A stretch of 42,963 bases of DNA. It comes from an uncultured Clostridia bacterium. GTDB lineage: Bacteria; Bacillota; Clostridia; Saccharofermentanales; Saccharofermentanaceae. Position numbers and translations under genes: made by a program. The notes below the pieces were generated by a model. That model made no database searches and was not told where the DNA came from. It saw only the letters and a list, made by a program, of their open reading frames with translations. The stretch lies in the NCBI GenBank assembly GCA_947165785.1, contig CAMVBS010000014.1:1-42963 (forward strand), in the 5' to 3' direction. Below, piece after piece: positions 25,834 to 35,101 of the stretch (positions are counted from its first letter, which is position 1; each line of letters begins with the position of its first letter).

Positions 25834-27333
25834 ATGTCTTCAAACAAAAATCCTAAGAAATTCCAAATCGATAAAAGAGCGTCAGACCTTAAGCTTTTCT
25901 CTGTAGGTTCAGTAGCGGTTCTTTTTGCTATCCTTTTGGTACTTAATATCCTTTTATATGCAACATTAAACGAGAAACTTTCATTTGATACATCTTCGAC
26001 TTCTCAGAATTCCATTTCTGATGCATCTATGGAATATATCAATTCTCTTCCTGCGGATAAGAAGATAAGGATCGTAGGTCTTTTTGATAAGCCTTCTTCA
26101 ATTAAAGATACGCAGTATGAGTATATCCTTCCTATGCTTGCTAATCTCGAGGATGAATCAAAGGGCAGAGTAAGTGTTGAGTATATAAACCCAAACACTC
26201 ATCCTTCCATTATCAATGAGCTTGATCCTAATGGTGTTACGGATATCCGTTCCGGTCTTTCATCTCCAACATATGCCGTTTACTGTGACGGTAAGGTAAA
26301 ACTTGTAGATGCGATCATGGACTGCTTTAATTATGATTCAAATGATATCGAGATGAATCAGAGATTAGTTCCTGTAGCTAATAAGGCTGAGTCGGCTTTT
26401 GTTAATTCGATCATTGCAGTTACATCAGAAAGTTCTGCAAAAGCATACTTCCTTACAGGTCTTCAGGAAGATACACATGTAACTTTTGATAATATCCTTG
26501 GTTCAATGAATGTTGAGACTGCTGAACTTTCTGTCGATACGGAAAATTTCAAGATCCCGGATGATTGCGATTTGCTCTTTATCCTCGGACCTGATGTAGA
26601 TATTTCAGAGTCTGTTCAGGAAGCTATCAAGGATTATATCCATAACGGTAAGCATCCTTGTAATATCTTTGTTTCAGTAGGTATCGACAGTGATAACGCT
26701 TCTGAAACATATCCTCACCTTAATAACGTTCTTAATGATGTTAATCTTGCATTCGAGAACAAGATCGTCATGGATGACGATACATCTAACGTCATTAGTC
26801 TTGAGGGCTCCATCTTCAGAGGTCAGCTCTCTGACAGCTATAAGTACAATAATTCAACAGGTTCCGTTACTTATCAGCTTTCGAGAAATATCACGAAGTA
26901 TGGAAATGAACAGTCAGGTCTTATTACCGAGCCTGTAGTTGTAACATCAAAATCGTCTTCACTTGTCAGTCCGGACAATAAGATCGAGAAGGGTGAGCAG
27001 CGTAATGTTGCTATGGTAACTTATTCTGACGGCTATGATCAGCCGATCAATGTTTTCTTGTTCGGTTCTTCGTCATTTACCTCTGATTCCTACTTTTCAG
27101 GCAGATCCAATAATGATGACAATAACCAGTTCATGCGTTCCTTGCTTACAAACATCTTTAAGACAAGTGACAGTATTGATGTACCAGTAAAGCCTCTCCT
27201 TGATTATTCTATCGATGCTTCTAAGGTAAATCAGAATTCTGTTTCTGCCATCAGTATCATATTCCTCGTAGCAATTCCATTGGTATTTGTATTTGTTGCT
27301 TGGTATGTATACTACAGAAGATCTCACTTGTGA
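25834..27333 (+). CDS. GldG-family ABC transporter auxiliary protein
   Basis: A 499-residue protein with an N-terminal transmembrane helix (about 25-47), a large extracytoplasmic region and a C-terminal transmembrane helix (about 470-492). The region between carries KIRIVGLFDKPSS and the VSVEYINPNTHP and AYFLTGLQED segments typical of GldG/ABC_transp_aux proteins, which have an ABC-auxiliary Rossmann-like fold. The GldG and DUF4340 pairing next door is a known combination. The transported or acted-upon substrate is unknown. GGAGG ribosome binding site. Confidence 0.88.
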   Translation: MSSNKNPKKFQIDKRASDLKLFSVGSVAVLFAILLVLNILLYATLNEKLSFDTSSTSQNSISDASMEYINSLPADKKIRIVGLFDKPSSIKDTQYEYILPMLANLEDESKGRVSVEYINPNTHPSIINELDPNGVTDIRSGLSSPTYAVYCDGKVKLVDAIMDCFNYDSNDIEMNQRLVPVANKAESAFVNSIIAVTSESSAKAYFLTGLQEDTHVTFDNILGSMNVETAELSVDTENFKIPDDCDLLFILGPDVDISESVQEAIKDYIHNGKHPCNIFVSVGIDSDNASETYPHLNNVLNDVNLAFENKIVMDDDTSNVISLEGSIFRGQLSDSYKYNNSTGSVTYQLSRNITKYGNEQSGLITEPVVVTSKSSSLVSPDNKIEKGEQRNVAMVTYSDGYDQPINVFLFGSSSFTSDSYFSGRSNNDDNNQFMRSLLTNIFKTSDSIDVPVKPLLDYSIDASKVNQNSVSAISIIFLVAIPLVFVFVAWYVYYRRSHL

Positions 27334-27346
27334 TTGGAGTACTTAA

Positions 27347-28792
27347 ATGAAATCACTTAAGAACTTATTGATCCCGTTGATCATCCTCGGTGTTCTTATC
27401 CTTGCTGTTGTTCTTGTATTTGTCTTTAAACCAAAGGATGACGAGAAAACAGATGACAGTAAATATCAGCTCTTGCTCCTCGCCCCTGAAGATGTCAACA
27501 GAATGACAGTCAGCGGTAACGGTAATGAATTGATCTTCTATTTCAACGAGGGTCAATGGTTCATCGAAGGCGTTAATGCGGATGTAGGTATCTCAGAAGA
27601 TGCCATAAAGACGTATATTTCTTTGATGCTCGACTATAATGCTAATACTAAGCTTGATGTTAAAGATCCTGATCTTTCTGAGTATGGTCTTGATGCAGAT
27701 AATGCTTATAAGATCCTTATAGAGAAAAAAGACGGGTCGTTAAGTCTTGTAACCATCGGTAATATGGCTCCTGATAATACTAATTGCTATATTATGGTCG
27801 ACGGAGATCCATCTGTTTACATGATCGCTTCTATAAAGCGTTCCATGTGTGCTTATGAACCGATCAATTTCTATAATACGATCCAGCTTGATGTGGATTT
27901 CAGTACAGTAGAAAAGATCTATTTTGATCGTAAGGCTGATGATACATCTCTTGAGATGGTACCTCGTAAAACGGAATCAGGATATACTTTTGACATCGTT
28001 GAGCCATTTGCAACCGGAACAAGTGATCAGATGACATTGCTCCTCAACGATATTAAGTCGTTGGAGATCGCTTCTTTCGTAAAGATGGATGATGCCAAGA
28101 AGGCTGAAGTAGGTCTTGATGATCCTAGTTACCATTTTAAGTTTGTAAATACGGACGGAACAACGGAAGAGTTCTATCTTTCATCTTTGCAGAATGAAGT
28201 TTATTACGGATACGGTTCAGTAAGTGATGAGTGTTTTACGTTAAGTTCACAGCAGCTTTCGTATCTGGATACACCTATTGAACTGTTTATAAGCAGATAT
28301 ATTCACTACATAACTGCATCTGAAGTTAAGACTATTACAGGTGTTATAAACGGAACGAATTTTGAATTTTCTATTGATACTGATAATTCGATCTCTCAGG
28401 AAGATGCAGATGTACTTCTCGATGGAAGAAATGCCAAGATCTTTAATTCCAAGGGCAGGTGTTATGCCGGCATATTCTTTGAGACTCTTGCTACTATCGA
28501 GATCGGCGGTATTGATTCAGAAGCTACACCTTCCGGAGATTCTGTAATGGATATTCAGATCCTCGGTAAGGATTATGTCGTTACCAAGATCTCGTTCATT
28601 CAGCGAGGCGATGCTTCATATTATTGCATGATCAATGGTGAGTACTCCGGTTTCTACGTAAATGCAAACGAACTGTTTAAGGATGGCGAGGATAATTTCT
28701 ATGCTTACGGAATTGCCCCGGCTTACGATTTGCTTACTACGGCAATTAGTGATAACTTAAATGGTGTATATGATCTGCCGACAGAGGATTGA
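27347..28792 (+). CDS. DUF4340 domain membrane-anchored protein
   Basis: A 481-residue protein with an N-terminal signal anchor (about 5-28) and a large extracytoplasmic part of the DUF4340 type. Repeating segments of the kind DLSEYGLDADNAYKILIEKKDGSLSLVTIG (about 105-140) and VGLDDPSYHFKFVNTDG (about 250-270) mark the family's two related halves. DUF4340 proteins regularly accompany GldG-type ABC transporters, but what they do is unknown. It starts 13 bases after the GldG-like gene. The following gene begins two bases after its stop. Confidence 0.85.
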   Translation: MKSLKNLLIPLIILGVLILAVVLVFVFKPKDDEKTDDSKYQLLLLAPEDVNRMTVSGNGNELIFYFNEGQWFIEGVNADVGISEDAIKTYISLMLDYNANTKLDVKDPDLSEYGLDADNAYKILIEKKDGSLSLVTIGNMAPDNTNCYIMVDGDPSVYMIASIKRSMCAYEPINFYNTIQLDVDFSTVEKIYFDRKADDTSLEMVPRKTESGYTFDIVEPFATGTSDQMTLLLNDIKSLEIASFVKMDDAKKAEVGLDDPSYHFKFVNTDGTTEEFYLSSLQNEVYYGYGSVSDECFTLSSQQLSYLDTPIELFISRYIHYITASEVKTITGVINGTNFEFSIDTDNSISQEDADVLLDGRNAKIFNSKGRCYAGIFFETLATIEIGGIDSEATPSGDSVMDIQILGKDYVVTKISFIQRGDASYYCMINGEYSGFYVNANELFKDGEDNFYAYGIAPAYDLLTTAISDNLNGVYDLPTED

Positions 28793-28794
28793 TA

Positions 28795-29931
28795 ATGGAC
28801 GAAGGGAAAACTATTAAGAAAAAACTTCTCTTTGCAATGATAATATTTTTTATACTTGTCGTTGCAAGCAGTGTTTTGCTTTATTTTGTTTCTAAGAAAC
28901 AGACTTCTCTTGAAGGTGCTGACAGTTCAGTAAGGTTGTCAGCTCAGTCCGGTTTTGCCTGTGAATTTGCGGAAGCACAGAAGTTCTATCCTTTCTGTGA
29001 CGGTGTTCTTAAAGTTACCGGTGATCGTGTTGCTTATCTTACTCTTTCCGGTAACGAGGCATATGGTTATTCGGTAAAGTATACAAATCCGTTCTGTGTA
29101 TTTGGCGGTGATTATGCCGTGGTCTTTGACCTGGACGGATACGGTTTTTCAGTTTACGATGCTGATACTCAGATTTATTCCAAGTCTACGGATGAGAAGA
29201 TCAAGGGAGCAACTATCTCCAATGACTGTTTTGTCTCTTTGATCCTTGGAAGTGAGGATGCTTACGGTCAGGTCATGATAGTAGATGATGAAGGAAACTA
29301 TATCTCCAATAAGTGGATCTCCAAGGATTCGGGTTATCCTGTGGCCGTAAAGTTTAATGATGACTCCAGTGTCCTTGCGATCTCAACTATCAATACTAAC
29401 GGAGCTGTAGTTAAGCCTTATATCAAATTGCTTTCATTAAGAACAGATAACAATAAGATAGTAGCGGATGATTACGCGATCTATTCAACGGAAAATGATG
29501 ATATCATTTCTTCTATCATCTATAGCGGTAAGAGATTCCTTGTTTTCGGAAGCGACAGTGCTTATGTTGTAACTGGCGAAGCGATATCTGCACTTAATGT
29601 ATCTTATTCTTCAATGAATAACGTTTTCGATGTGGATGATCACCTTTTCTTGGTATATTCTGATGGCGTAGGACAGGTCAATAAGCTTGCTATAATTGAC
29701 AGCAGCAATAATATCGTTTACGATTCAAGTTTAGGAAGTGTTGTTAATGCTTATAATACTTATAAGAACAGAGCAGTTATAAGTGTTGACAGAAGGATAT
29801 TTGTTTTTGAGAGTAATGGCGATGTCATTTCTGACATTTCCGTAGATGAAGATGTATTAAGAGTTGGCTTTGTCGGAAACGATAAAGTAATAGTCGTATC
29901 AACAAGCGGTGTTCACACCTACACGTATTAA
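28795..29931 (+). CDS. Membrane-anchored beta-propeller-like protein (DUF5711-like)
   Basis: The ATG at 28795 is favoured over the upstream in-frame TTG because GAGG lies seven bases before it. The 378-residue product has a short charged N-terminus, one transmembrane helix (about 12-32) and a long extracytoplasmic domain of short beta repeats. Segments such as VLKVTGDRVAYLTLSG, YAVVFDLDGYGFSVYD and FLVFGSDSAYVV look like propeller blades. This resembles DUF5711 proteins of Clostridia, which I state from pattern memory. It is tightly linked to the DUF4340 gene, so a role as an extracellular partner of the transporter is inferred. Confidence 0.75.
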   Translation: MDEGKTIKKKLLFAMIIFFILVVASSVLLYFVSKKQTSLEGADSSVRLSAQSGFACEFAEAQKFYPFCDGVLKVTGDRVAYLTLSGNEAYGYSVKYTNPFCVFGGDYAVVFDLDGYGFSVYDADTQIYSKSTDEKIKGATISNDCFVSLILGSEDAYGQVMIVDDEGNYISNKWISKDSGYPVAVKFNDDSSVLAISTINTNGAVVKPYIKLLSLRTDNNKIVADDYAIYSTENDDIISSIIYSGKRFLVFGSDSAYVVTGEAISALNVSYSSMNNVFDVDDHLFLVYSDGVGQVNKLAIIDSSNNIVYDSSLGSVVNAYNTYKNRAVISVDRRIFVFESNGDVISDISVDEDVLRVGFVGNDKVIVVSTSGVHTYTY

Positions 29932-29940
29932 GGTTTTATT

Positions 29941-30600
29941 ATGGAGACTGAATACAAATTAACATTTAAGAGCGAAGAGGAACTTTTCGGTATATTGGAG
30001 ACTGAGTGGTTCTATAATATCTGCATGGAGCATGAAGAGCAGGAAGCTGTTAAGCTTACAAGTATCTATTATGATACTCCTGATAAGAAGATGATCGCCA
30101 GAGGTGGCGCTATCAGAGTTCGTAACATCTCTGATTCCGATGAAGAGGAAGAGACATACGAGCATACGATAAAGCTCGGCGGTAAGGTCGATAACGGACT
30201 TCACCAGCGCTATGAGTGGAATTATAAGACTTTTTCCAAGTATTTTTCCAAGGAAGAGTTCCTGGACGGTATCTCCAGAAGTGAAGATCCTTCTGATATC
30301 CTTACGTCAGCTCTTGACGGAATTGAGGATGATGAGCTTGTACCTTTGTGCAAGACAAAGTTTAACAGGACTGTCTATACATTCGGATATGGAGACAGTA
30401 TCATGGAGGCTTGTTTTGACGTCGGTAAGCTTTCTGCAGGTGATAAGAGCGAACCTATCTGTGAGCTTGAACTTGAGCTTATATCGGGTGATGTCGTAGA
30501 CCTTATGGATATGGCTAATTACATCGTCAGCAAGACAGATGCAAGATTTTCGAATGACAGTAAGTTTAAGCGTTGCATGAAGCTCCTTGAAGAGGAATAA
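29941..30600 (+). CDS. CYTH domain protein (triphosphate-handling enzyme)
   Basis: A 219-residue protein beginning METEYKL, which is the ExExK motif of CYTH domains at residues 2-6. Alternating charged strands follow, including TSIYYDTPDKKM and the Arg-rich AIRVRN, which line the triphosphate-binding tunnel in this superfamily. Members hydrolyse inorganic triphosphate or thiamine triphosphate, or make cAMP. Which reaction occurs here cannot be told from the sequence; triphosphatase is most common in bacteria. Its end abuts the next gene without any gap. Confidence 0.85.
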   Translation: METEYKLTFKSEEELFGILETEWFYNICMEHEEQEAVKLTSIYYDTPDKKMIARGGAIRVRNISDSDEEEETYEHTIKLGGKVDNGLHQRYEWNYKTFSKYFSKEEFLDGISRSEDPSDILTSALDGIEDDELVPLCKTKFNRTVYTFGYGDSIMEACFDVGKLSAGDKSEPICELELELISGDVVDLMDMANYIVSKTDARFSNDSKFKRCMKLLEEE

Positions 30601-31782
30601 ATGTACGATACCATTATAATCGGAGCCGGTAGTTCGGGATTAATGTGTGCCGCAAGGCTTGTTTGTGATGGAATGGATAATGTCCTTTTGCTCGATTCCA
30701 ACCCTAAAGCAGGTAAAAAACTTGCGATAACGGGTAACGGAAGGTGCAATCTTACTAATCTTTCTTTGGACAAGGATCTATATTTTTCGGACGATAAAGA
30801 CAGGCTTTATAAAGTCTTGTCTTATTTTGGCGTTGATGAGACTATTAACTTTTTCGAGAAGGAACTCGGACTTAAGACTGTTTCCAAGGATGAACTTGTA
30901 TATCCCGTGACGCTTAAGAGCAGTTCGGTTATAGATGTCTTGAGGTTTTATATCAGTAAGATCGATATCGAATACGAGTTGAAGGTAGATAAGGTGTCGC
31001 AAGATGCAGAAGGATATACTGTTTTTGCGGGTGAGAAGTCATTTGAAGGCAGGAATGTCGTATTTGCGACAGGCGGAATGAGTTACCCTAAGACAGGAAG
31101 CGACGGTAACGGCTACAGACTTTTAAGCAGATTTTTTAAGAAGGAAGAATTTACGGCTGTAACGCCTTCTCTTGTTCAGCTCAAGACTTCTGACAGAGAT
31201 CTTAAGTCTTTATCCGGTTTCAGGTTTAATTCCAGGGTGAGCCTTATATCCGATAATGAAACTAAAGCAACTGAGGTTGGCGAATTGCTGTTTACGGATT
31301 ACGGCATATCGGGGATCTGTGTCATGCAGCTTTCGAGGCACCTTACGAATGGAAGAAATAAGGTCGTTATCGATCTTTTGGTCGATGATGAAGCGATATG
31401 CGATTCATTAAGAAGGTTTAGCCATAGAAGTGTCCCTGATGCACTTATCGGGATCTTGCCTTCGGAACTTACCAAGACGGTGCTTAAAAGATTAGGAACC
31501 TCGGAACTTAAAGATCCGTCTGTTATCAGACGCTTTATCAGGATGCTCCATGAGTTTACGGTAAATATATCAGGAACTAACGGATTTGATAACAGTCAGG
31601 TAACCAGGGGCGGACTTAACCTTAATGCATTGGATGATGAACTCCAAAGCAGGGAACATAAGGGCCTTTACGTGTGCGGAGAAGTTTTGAATGTCGACGG
31701 ACCTTGTGGCGGTTATAATCTTCAGTGGGCATGGAGCTCGGCTGTTGTCGTTGCCGATTCCATAAAAAGGAGTATCGGATGA
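30601..31782 (+). CDS. BaiN/RdsA-family NAD(P)/FAD-dependent oxidoreductase
   Basis: A 393-residue flavoprotein of the HI0933/YhiN family. The FAD-binding IIIGAGSSGLMCAARL (residues 5-20) leads, followed by the family motif GKKLAITGNGRCNLTN (about 38-53). The C-terminal VTRGGLNLNALD and GLYVCGEVLNVDGPCGGYNLQWAWSS segments are diagnostic. The ATG at 30601 directly follows the CYTH stop. One family member (BaiN) was linked to bile-acid dehydroxylation, but most have no proven substrate and the name alone should not be read as a bile-acid gene. Confidence 0.9.
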   Translation: MYDTIIIGAGSSGLMCAARLVCDGMDNVLLLDSNPKAGKKLAITGNGRCNLTNLSLDKDLYFSDDKDRLYKVLSYFGVDETINFFEKELGLKTVSKDELVYPVTLKSSSVIDVLRFYISKIDIEYELKVDKVSQDAEGYTVFAGEKSFEGRNVVFATGGMSYPKTGSDGNGYRLLSRFFKKEEFTAVTPSLVQLKTSDRDLKSLSGFRFNSRVSLISDNETKATEVGELLFTDYGISGICVMQLSRHLTNGRNKVVIDLLVDDEAICDSLRRFSHRSVPDALIGILPSELTKTVLKRLGTSELKDPSVIRRFIRMLHEFTVNISGTNGFDNSQVTRGGLNLNALDDELQSREHKGLYVCGEVLNVDGPCGGYNLQWAWSSAVVVADSIKRSIG

Positions 31783-33392
31783 TCTTTGATATCAAGCTTT
31801 TACCTGATGAACTGAATCATTTTGGAAACGATCAAGAAGCTGTCATCTATAAGCTCAAGACCGGTAACGGTGCTATGCACAAAGCCGCAGCAAAGATAGC
31901 GGATGGATCGTATGTCCTTCGCATAGTAAAAAAGTCCGTCGATGCACGCCGTAAGCCTAATACGGTGATACTTTATAAAGTCGAGGTCGAGTCGGGGAAT
32001 TTTTTCGAGAAGAGGGATAGGGAGTTTAAAGCTTCGGTCCTTAAGTACAAAGATACGGATATCGCTCTCGAAAACAGGCCTGTAATCGTCGGTTTCGGCC
32101 CTGCAGGAATGTTTGCTGCCCTGACGCTTGCCGAGTATGGCCTTAAGCCTATTGTTCTCGAACGCGGATTTAACATGGAGCAGCGTGTAAAACATGTCGA
32201 GGAATATATCGAAGGTAGATCTAATCTAAGGCCTGATTCCAATATCCAGTTCGGTGAGGGCGGAGCAGGTACGTTTTCTGACGGCAAGCTCTTCTCGGGT
32301 ATCTCGGACGGCTTTAAGCAGTATATCTTTGATACTTTTGCGGATTTCGGTGCCCCTTCTGACATCAAATATGATTCGCATCCGCACATCGGTACTGATA
32401 ATCTGAGAACTGTTGTCGTAAACATTCGTAAAAGGATCGAGGAACTTGGCGGTCAGATCTTCTTTAACTCCTGTCTCGACAGCATCCTTATCGAAAACGG
32501 TAAGGTCCAAGGCCTTACCTATGACGCAGGACAGGACAACTATGACATCATCACTGACAACATAATCCTTGCTATCGGACACAGCAGCAGAGATACGTTC
32601 AGTATTCTCCTGGATAGCGGGATCGCCATGGAGAACAAGCCTTTCTCTGTCGGTGTCAGGATCGAGCATCCGCGTAAGGATATCGATATGGCACAGTACG
32701 GTTTTGATACCGCTAATTTTCACGATATATCATCAGCATCATATAAGCTTGCAGTTGATACGGTTACCGGCCGTAAGCTCTATACTTTCTGCATGTGTCC
32801 GGGAGGTCTTGTAGTTGCGGGCGCATCTTCCGGGGGACACATCTGTACCAACGGAATGAGCTATTATGCGCGTAATGAGGAGAATTCCAATTCCGCACTC
32901 CTGGTTCCCGTAGATCCGGAAGTTTACGGTGACGGCATCCTTGCCGGAATGGAATTTCAGGAGGAACTCGAGAAGAAGGCATATGTTCTCGGCGGCAGTA
33001 ATGAAAGTGCCCCGGTAACTACATATAAAGCCTTCGTTGAAGGTCACGCACCTGATTCTCTGGGTAATATAAAGCCGAGTTATAAGCCGTCTGTGTCTCT
33101 TTGTGATCTTAATGAATTGTTTCCTGAAGTCATAAGCGAGACGATAAAGGACGGCATAGCCAAGATGGGCAAGAGGATCAGGGGATTCGACCGTGATGAT
33201 GCCGTATTGACAGCCGTTGAGGCGAGAAGTTCTTCACCTGTCAGGATCCTCAGAGATAAGGAATCTTTTATGAGCGTCAATGTAAGCGGACTTTATCCTT
33301 GCGGAGAAGGCGCCGGTTATGCAGGAGGCATAACTTCGTCGGCCATCGATGGTATCAAATGTGCTAATGCGCTCGTTTCAAAATACGTCTGA
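31779..33392 (+). CDS. FAD-dependent dehydrogenase, COG2509-like
   Basis: A 537-residue flavoprotein whose ATG overlaps the previous stop by four bases (ATGA). An N-terminal region of about 90 residues precedes the FAD motif VIVGFGPAGMFAALTLAEYG (about 104-123). Downstream are the family segments PDSNIQFGEGGAGTFSDGKL, SVGVRIEHPR, FCMCPGGLVVA and GEGAGYAGGITSSAIDG. This is the uncharacterised FAD-dependent dehydrogenase family widespread in Clostridia. Substrate unknown. It ends the eight-gene operon; no terminator hairpin is evident after it. Confidence 0.88.
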   Translation: MIFDIKLLPDELNHFGNDQEAVIYKLKTGNGAMHKAAAKIADGSYVLRIVKKSVDARRKPNTVILYKVEVESGNFFEKRDREFKASVLKYKDTDIALENRPVIVGFGPAGMFAALTLAEYGLKPIVLERGFNMEQRVKHVEEYIEGRSNLRPDSNIQFGEGGAGTFSDGKLFSGISDGFKQYIFDTFADFGAPSDIKYDSHPHIGTDNLRTVVVNIRKRIEELGGQIFFNSCLDSILIENGKVQGLTYDAGQDNYDIITDNIILAIGHSSRDTFSILLDSGIAMENKPFSVGVRIEHPRKDIDMAQYGFDTANFHDISSASYKLAVDTVTGRKLYTFCMCPGGLVVAGASSGGHICTNGMSYYARNEENSNSALLVPVDPEVYGDGILAGMEFQEELEKKAYVLGGSNESAPVTTYKAFVEGHAPDSLGNIKPSYKPSVSLCDLNELFPEVISETIKDGIAKMGKRIRGFDRDDAVLTAVEARSSSPVRILRDKESFMSVNVSGLYPCGEGAGYAGGITSSAIDGIKCANALVSKYV

Positions 33393-33405
33393 ATTGGTAT
33401 ATAAT
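33376..33405 (+). promoter_or_regulatory. Promoter of the ACT-DUF711-radical SAM cluster
   Basis: TATAAT (33400-33405) with TTTCAA (33376-33381) 18 bases upstream. The -35 lies inside the 3' end of the preceding flavoprotein gene. A transcript start here would give the next four genes their own promoter. Confidence 0.5.
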
Positions 33406-33450
33406 ACTCCTTGTTGATAAGAATCCTAATTATCGTAAAGGAGATCATTT

Positions 33451-33732
33451 ATGTCCTCTAAAAATACAGCTGTAATCACGGTAGTCGGCGTTGACAGAGT
33501 CGGCATTATCGCAGGTGTTTCCAACCTTCTTGCACAGGAAGGCATCAATATAAAAGATATTTCTCAAACTATCCTTGATAACCTTTTTACCATGATCATG
33601 ATCGTTGATCTTAAGGATGTTGTTATCGAGAGATCGGACATTTCCGAAAAACTTAATAAGCTCGGTGAAGAACTCGGTGTACAGATCACTATCCAGCATA
33701 CTGACCTCTTCAATGCGATGCACAGGATCTGA
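33451..33732 (+). CDS. ACT domain protein (UPF0237 family)
   Basis: A 93-residue protein made of one ACT domain: [28 protein letters not shown] is the canonical first strand-helix-strand. ACT domains usually bind amino acids or other small ligands to regulate an enzyme. AAAGGAG lies upstream of the ATG. It lies nine bases before a DUF711 gene; this two-gene pairing is widespread in Firmicutes and suggests the ACT protein is the regulatory partner of the DUF711 protein. Confidence 0.93.
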   Translation: MSSKNTAVITVVGVDRVGIIAGVSNLLAQEGINIKDISQTILDNLFTMIMIVDLKDVVIERSDISEKLNKLGEELGVQITIQHTDLFNAMHRI

Positions 33733-33740
33733 GGTGCCGT

Positions 33741-35099
33741 ATGATAACTGATTTTGAAATCCTTGAAACAACCAGGATGTTCTCGGAACAGCATCTTGAT
33801 ATCAGAACTATCACGATGGGTATCAACCTTATGGATTGTTCTGCATCAACTGTTGAGGAATCCTGTCAGAAGATCTATGACAAGATCTGCAGATACGCAG
33901 GAAGACTTGTTGAAGTAGGTGAGGAGATCTCCAAGAAGTACCATGTACCGATCATCCATAAAAGGATATCCGTTACACCTATCTCCATCGTGGCTGCTGC
34001 ATGCGGAGCTACGGACTATACGCCTTTTGCCAAGGCTTTGGATAAAGCTGCAAAGGCTTGCGGTGTTAACTTTATCGGCGGTTTTTCCGCACTCGTTCAG
34101 AAAGGTTACACTACATCAGATAAGAATCTCATTAATTCTATCCCTGAAGCACTCGCCGTTACGGACTTTGTATGTTCTTCGGTCAACCTTGCTTCCACAA
34201 GGACAGGTATCAACATGGATGCCGTCCGTGACATGGGTATTATCATAAAGAAAGCTGCTGAGCGTACGGCTGACAGAGATGCAATCGGTTGTGCCAAGCT
34301 CGTTGTATTTGCAAATGCTCCTGAGGATAACCCGTTCATGGCTGGTGCTTTCTTAGGTCCGGGTGAGCCTGAATGCGTGATCAATGTCGGTATCTCAGGT
34401 CCAGGTGTTGTTAAGCATGCACTGGAATCCGTTAAGGGTAAAGATCTCGGCGTAGTTGCAGAGACTATCAAGAAAGCAGCCTTTAAGATCACACGTGTAG
34501 GTGAACTTGTTGCCAGAGAAGCATCACAAAGACTTGGTGTTCCGTTCGGTATCATCGATCTTTCTCTTGCACCGACACCTGCAGTAGGTGATTCCGTTGC
34601 AAGACTTCTTGAAGAATTCGGTCTTGAAGAGTGTGGTACCTGGGGTACGACAGCTGCTCTTGCAATGCTCAATGACGCAGTCAAGAAGGGCGGAACGATG
34701 GCTTCTTCCTTCGTTGGCGGTCTTTCAGGTGCATTCATCCCTGTATCCGAAGATGAAGGTATGATCGCGGCTGCCAGATCAGGATGTCTTAAGCTTGAGA
34801 AGCTCGAGGCCATGACCTGCGTATGTTCAGTAGGTCTTGATATGATTGCTATTCCGGGTGATACTGATGCAACGACGATCTCAGGTATCATTGCCGATGA
34901 GATGGCACTCGGAACATTCAATAACAAAACAACAGCAGTTCGTATCATTCCTGTACCAGGTAAGGGTGTAGGTGATGAAGTCGAATTCGGCGGACTTCTC
35001 GGTATGGCTCCTATCATGCCTGTTAATACTGCTTCCTGTGCAGATTTCATTAACAGAGGCGGAAGGATCCCTGCACCGATCCATAGTATGAGAAACTGA
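33741..35099 (+). CDS. DUF711 (UPF0210) family protein, PFL-like
   Basis: A 452-residue protein of the UPF0210/DUF711 family, recognisable by its opening [29 protein letters not shown] and by [12 protein letters not shown] and [12 protein letters not shown] segments. The pneumococcal relative has a solved structure reported to resemble ribonucleotide reductase and pyruvate formate-lyase, but no reaction is established and I see no C-terminal glycyl-radical motif. A GAGGTG ribosome binding site precedes the ATG. Two bases separate its stop from the next start, so translation of the radical SAM fusion is probably coupled to it. Confidence 0.92.
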   Translation: MITDFEILETTRMFSEQHLDIRTITMGINLMDCSASTVEESCQKIYDKICRYAGRLVEVGEEISKKYHVPIIHKRISVTPISIVAAACGATDYTPFAKALDKAAKACGVNFIGGFSALVQKGYTTSDKNLINSIPEALAVTDFVCSSVNLASTRTGINMDAVRDMGIIIKKAAERTADRDAIGCAKLVVFANAPEDNPFMAGAFLGPGEPECVINVGISGPGVVKHALESVKGKDLGVVAETIKKAAFKITRVGELVAREASQRLGVPFGIIDLSLAPTPAVGDSVARLLEEFGLEECGTWGTTAALAMLNDAVKKGGTMASSFVGGLSGAFIPVSEDEGMIAAARSGCLKLEKLEAMTCVCSVGLDMIAIPGDTDATTISGIIADEMALGTFNNKTTAVRIIPVPGKGVGDEVEFGGLLGMAPIMPVNTASCADFINRGGRIPAPIHSMRN

Positions 35100-35101
35100 T
35101 A

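Noticed and set aside
30601-31782. Reading the BaiN-type gene as evidence of bile-acid dehydroxylation
   Set aside because: The family is broad and no other bai genes are present.
34106-35050. 314-codon open frame antisense to the DUF711 gene
   Set aside because: Shadow of a biased sense gene, with a Ser/Pro/Ala-rich low-complexity product.
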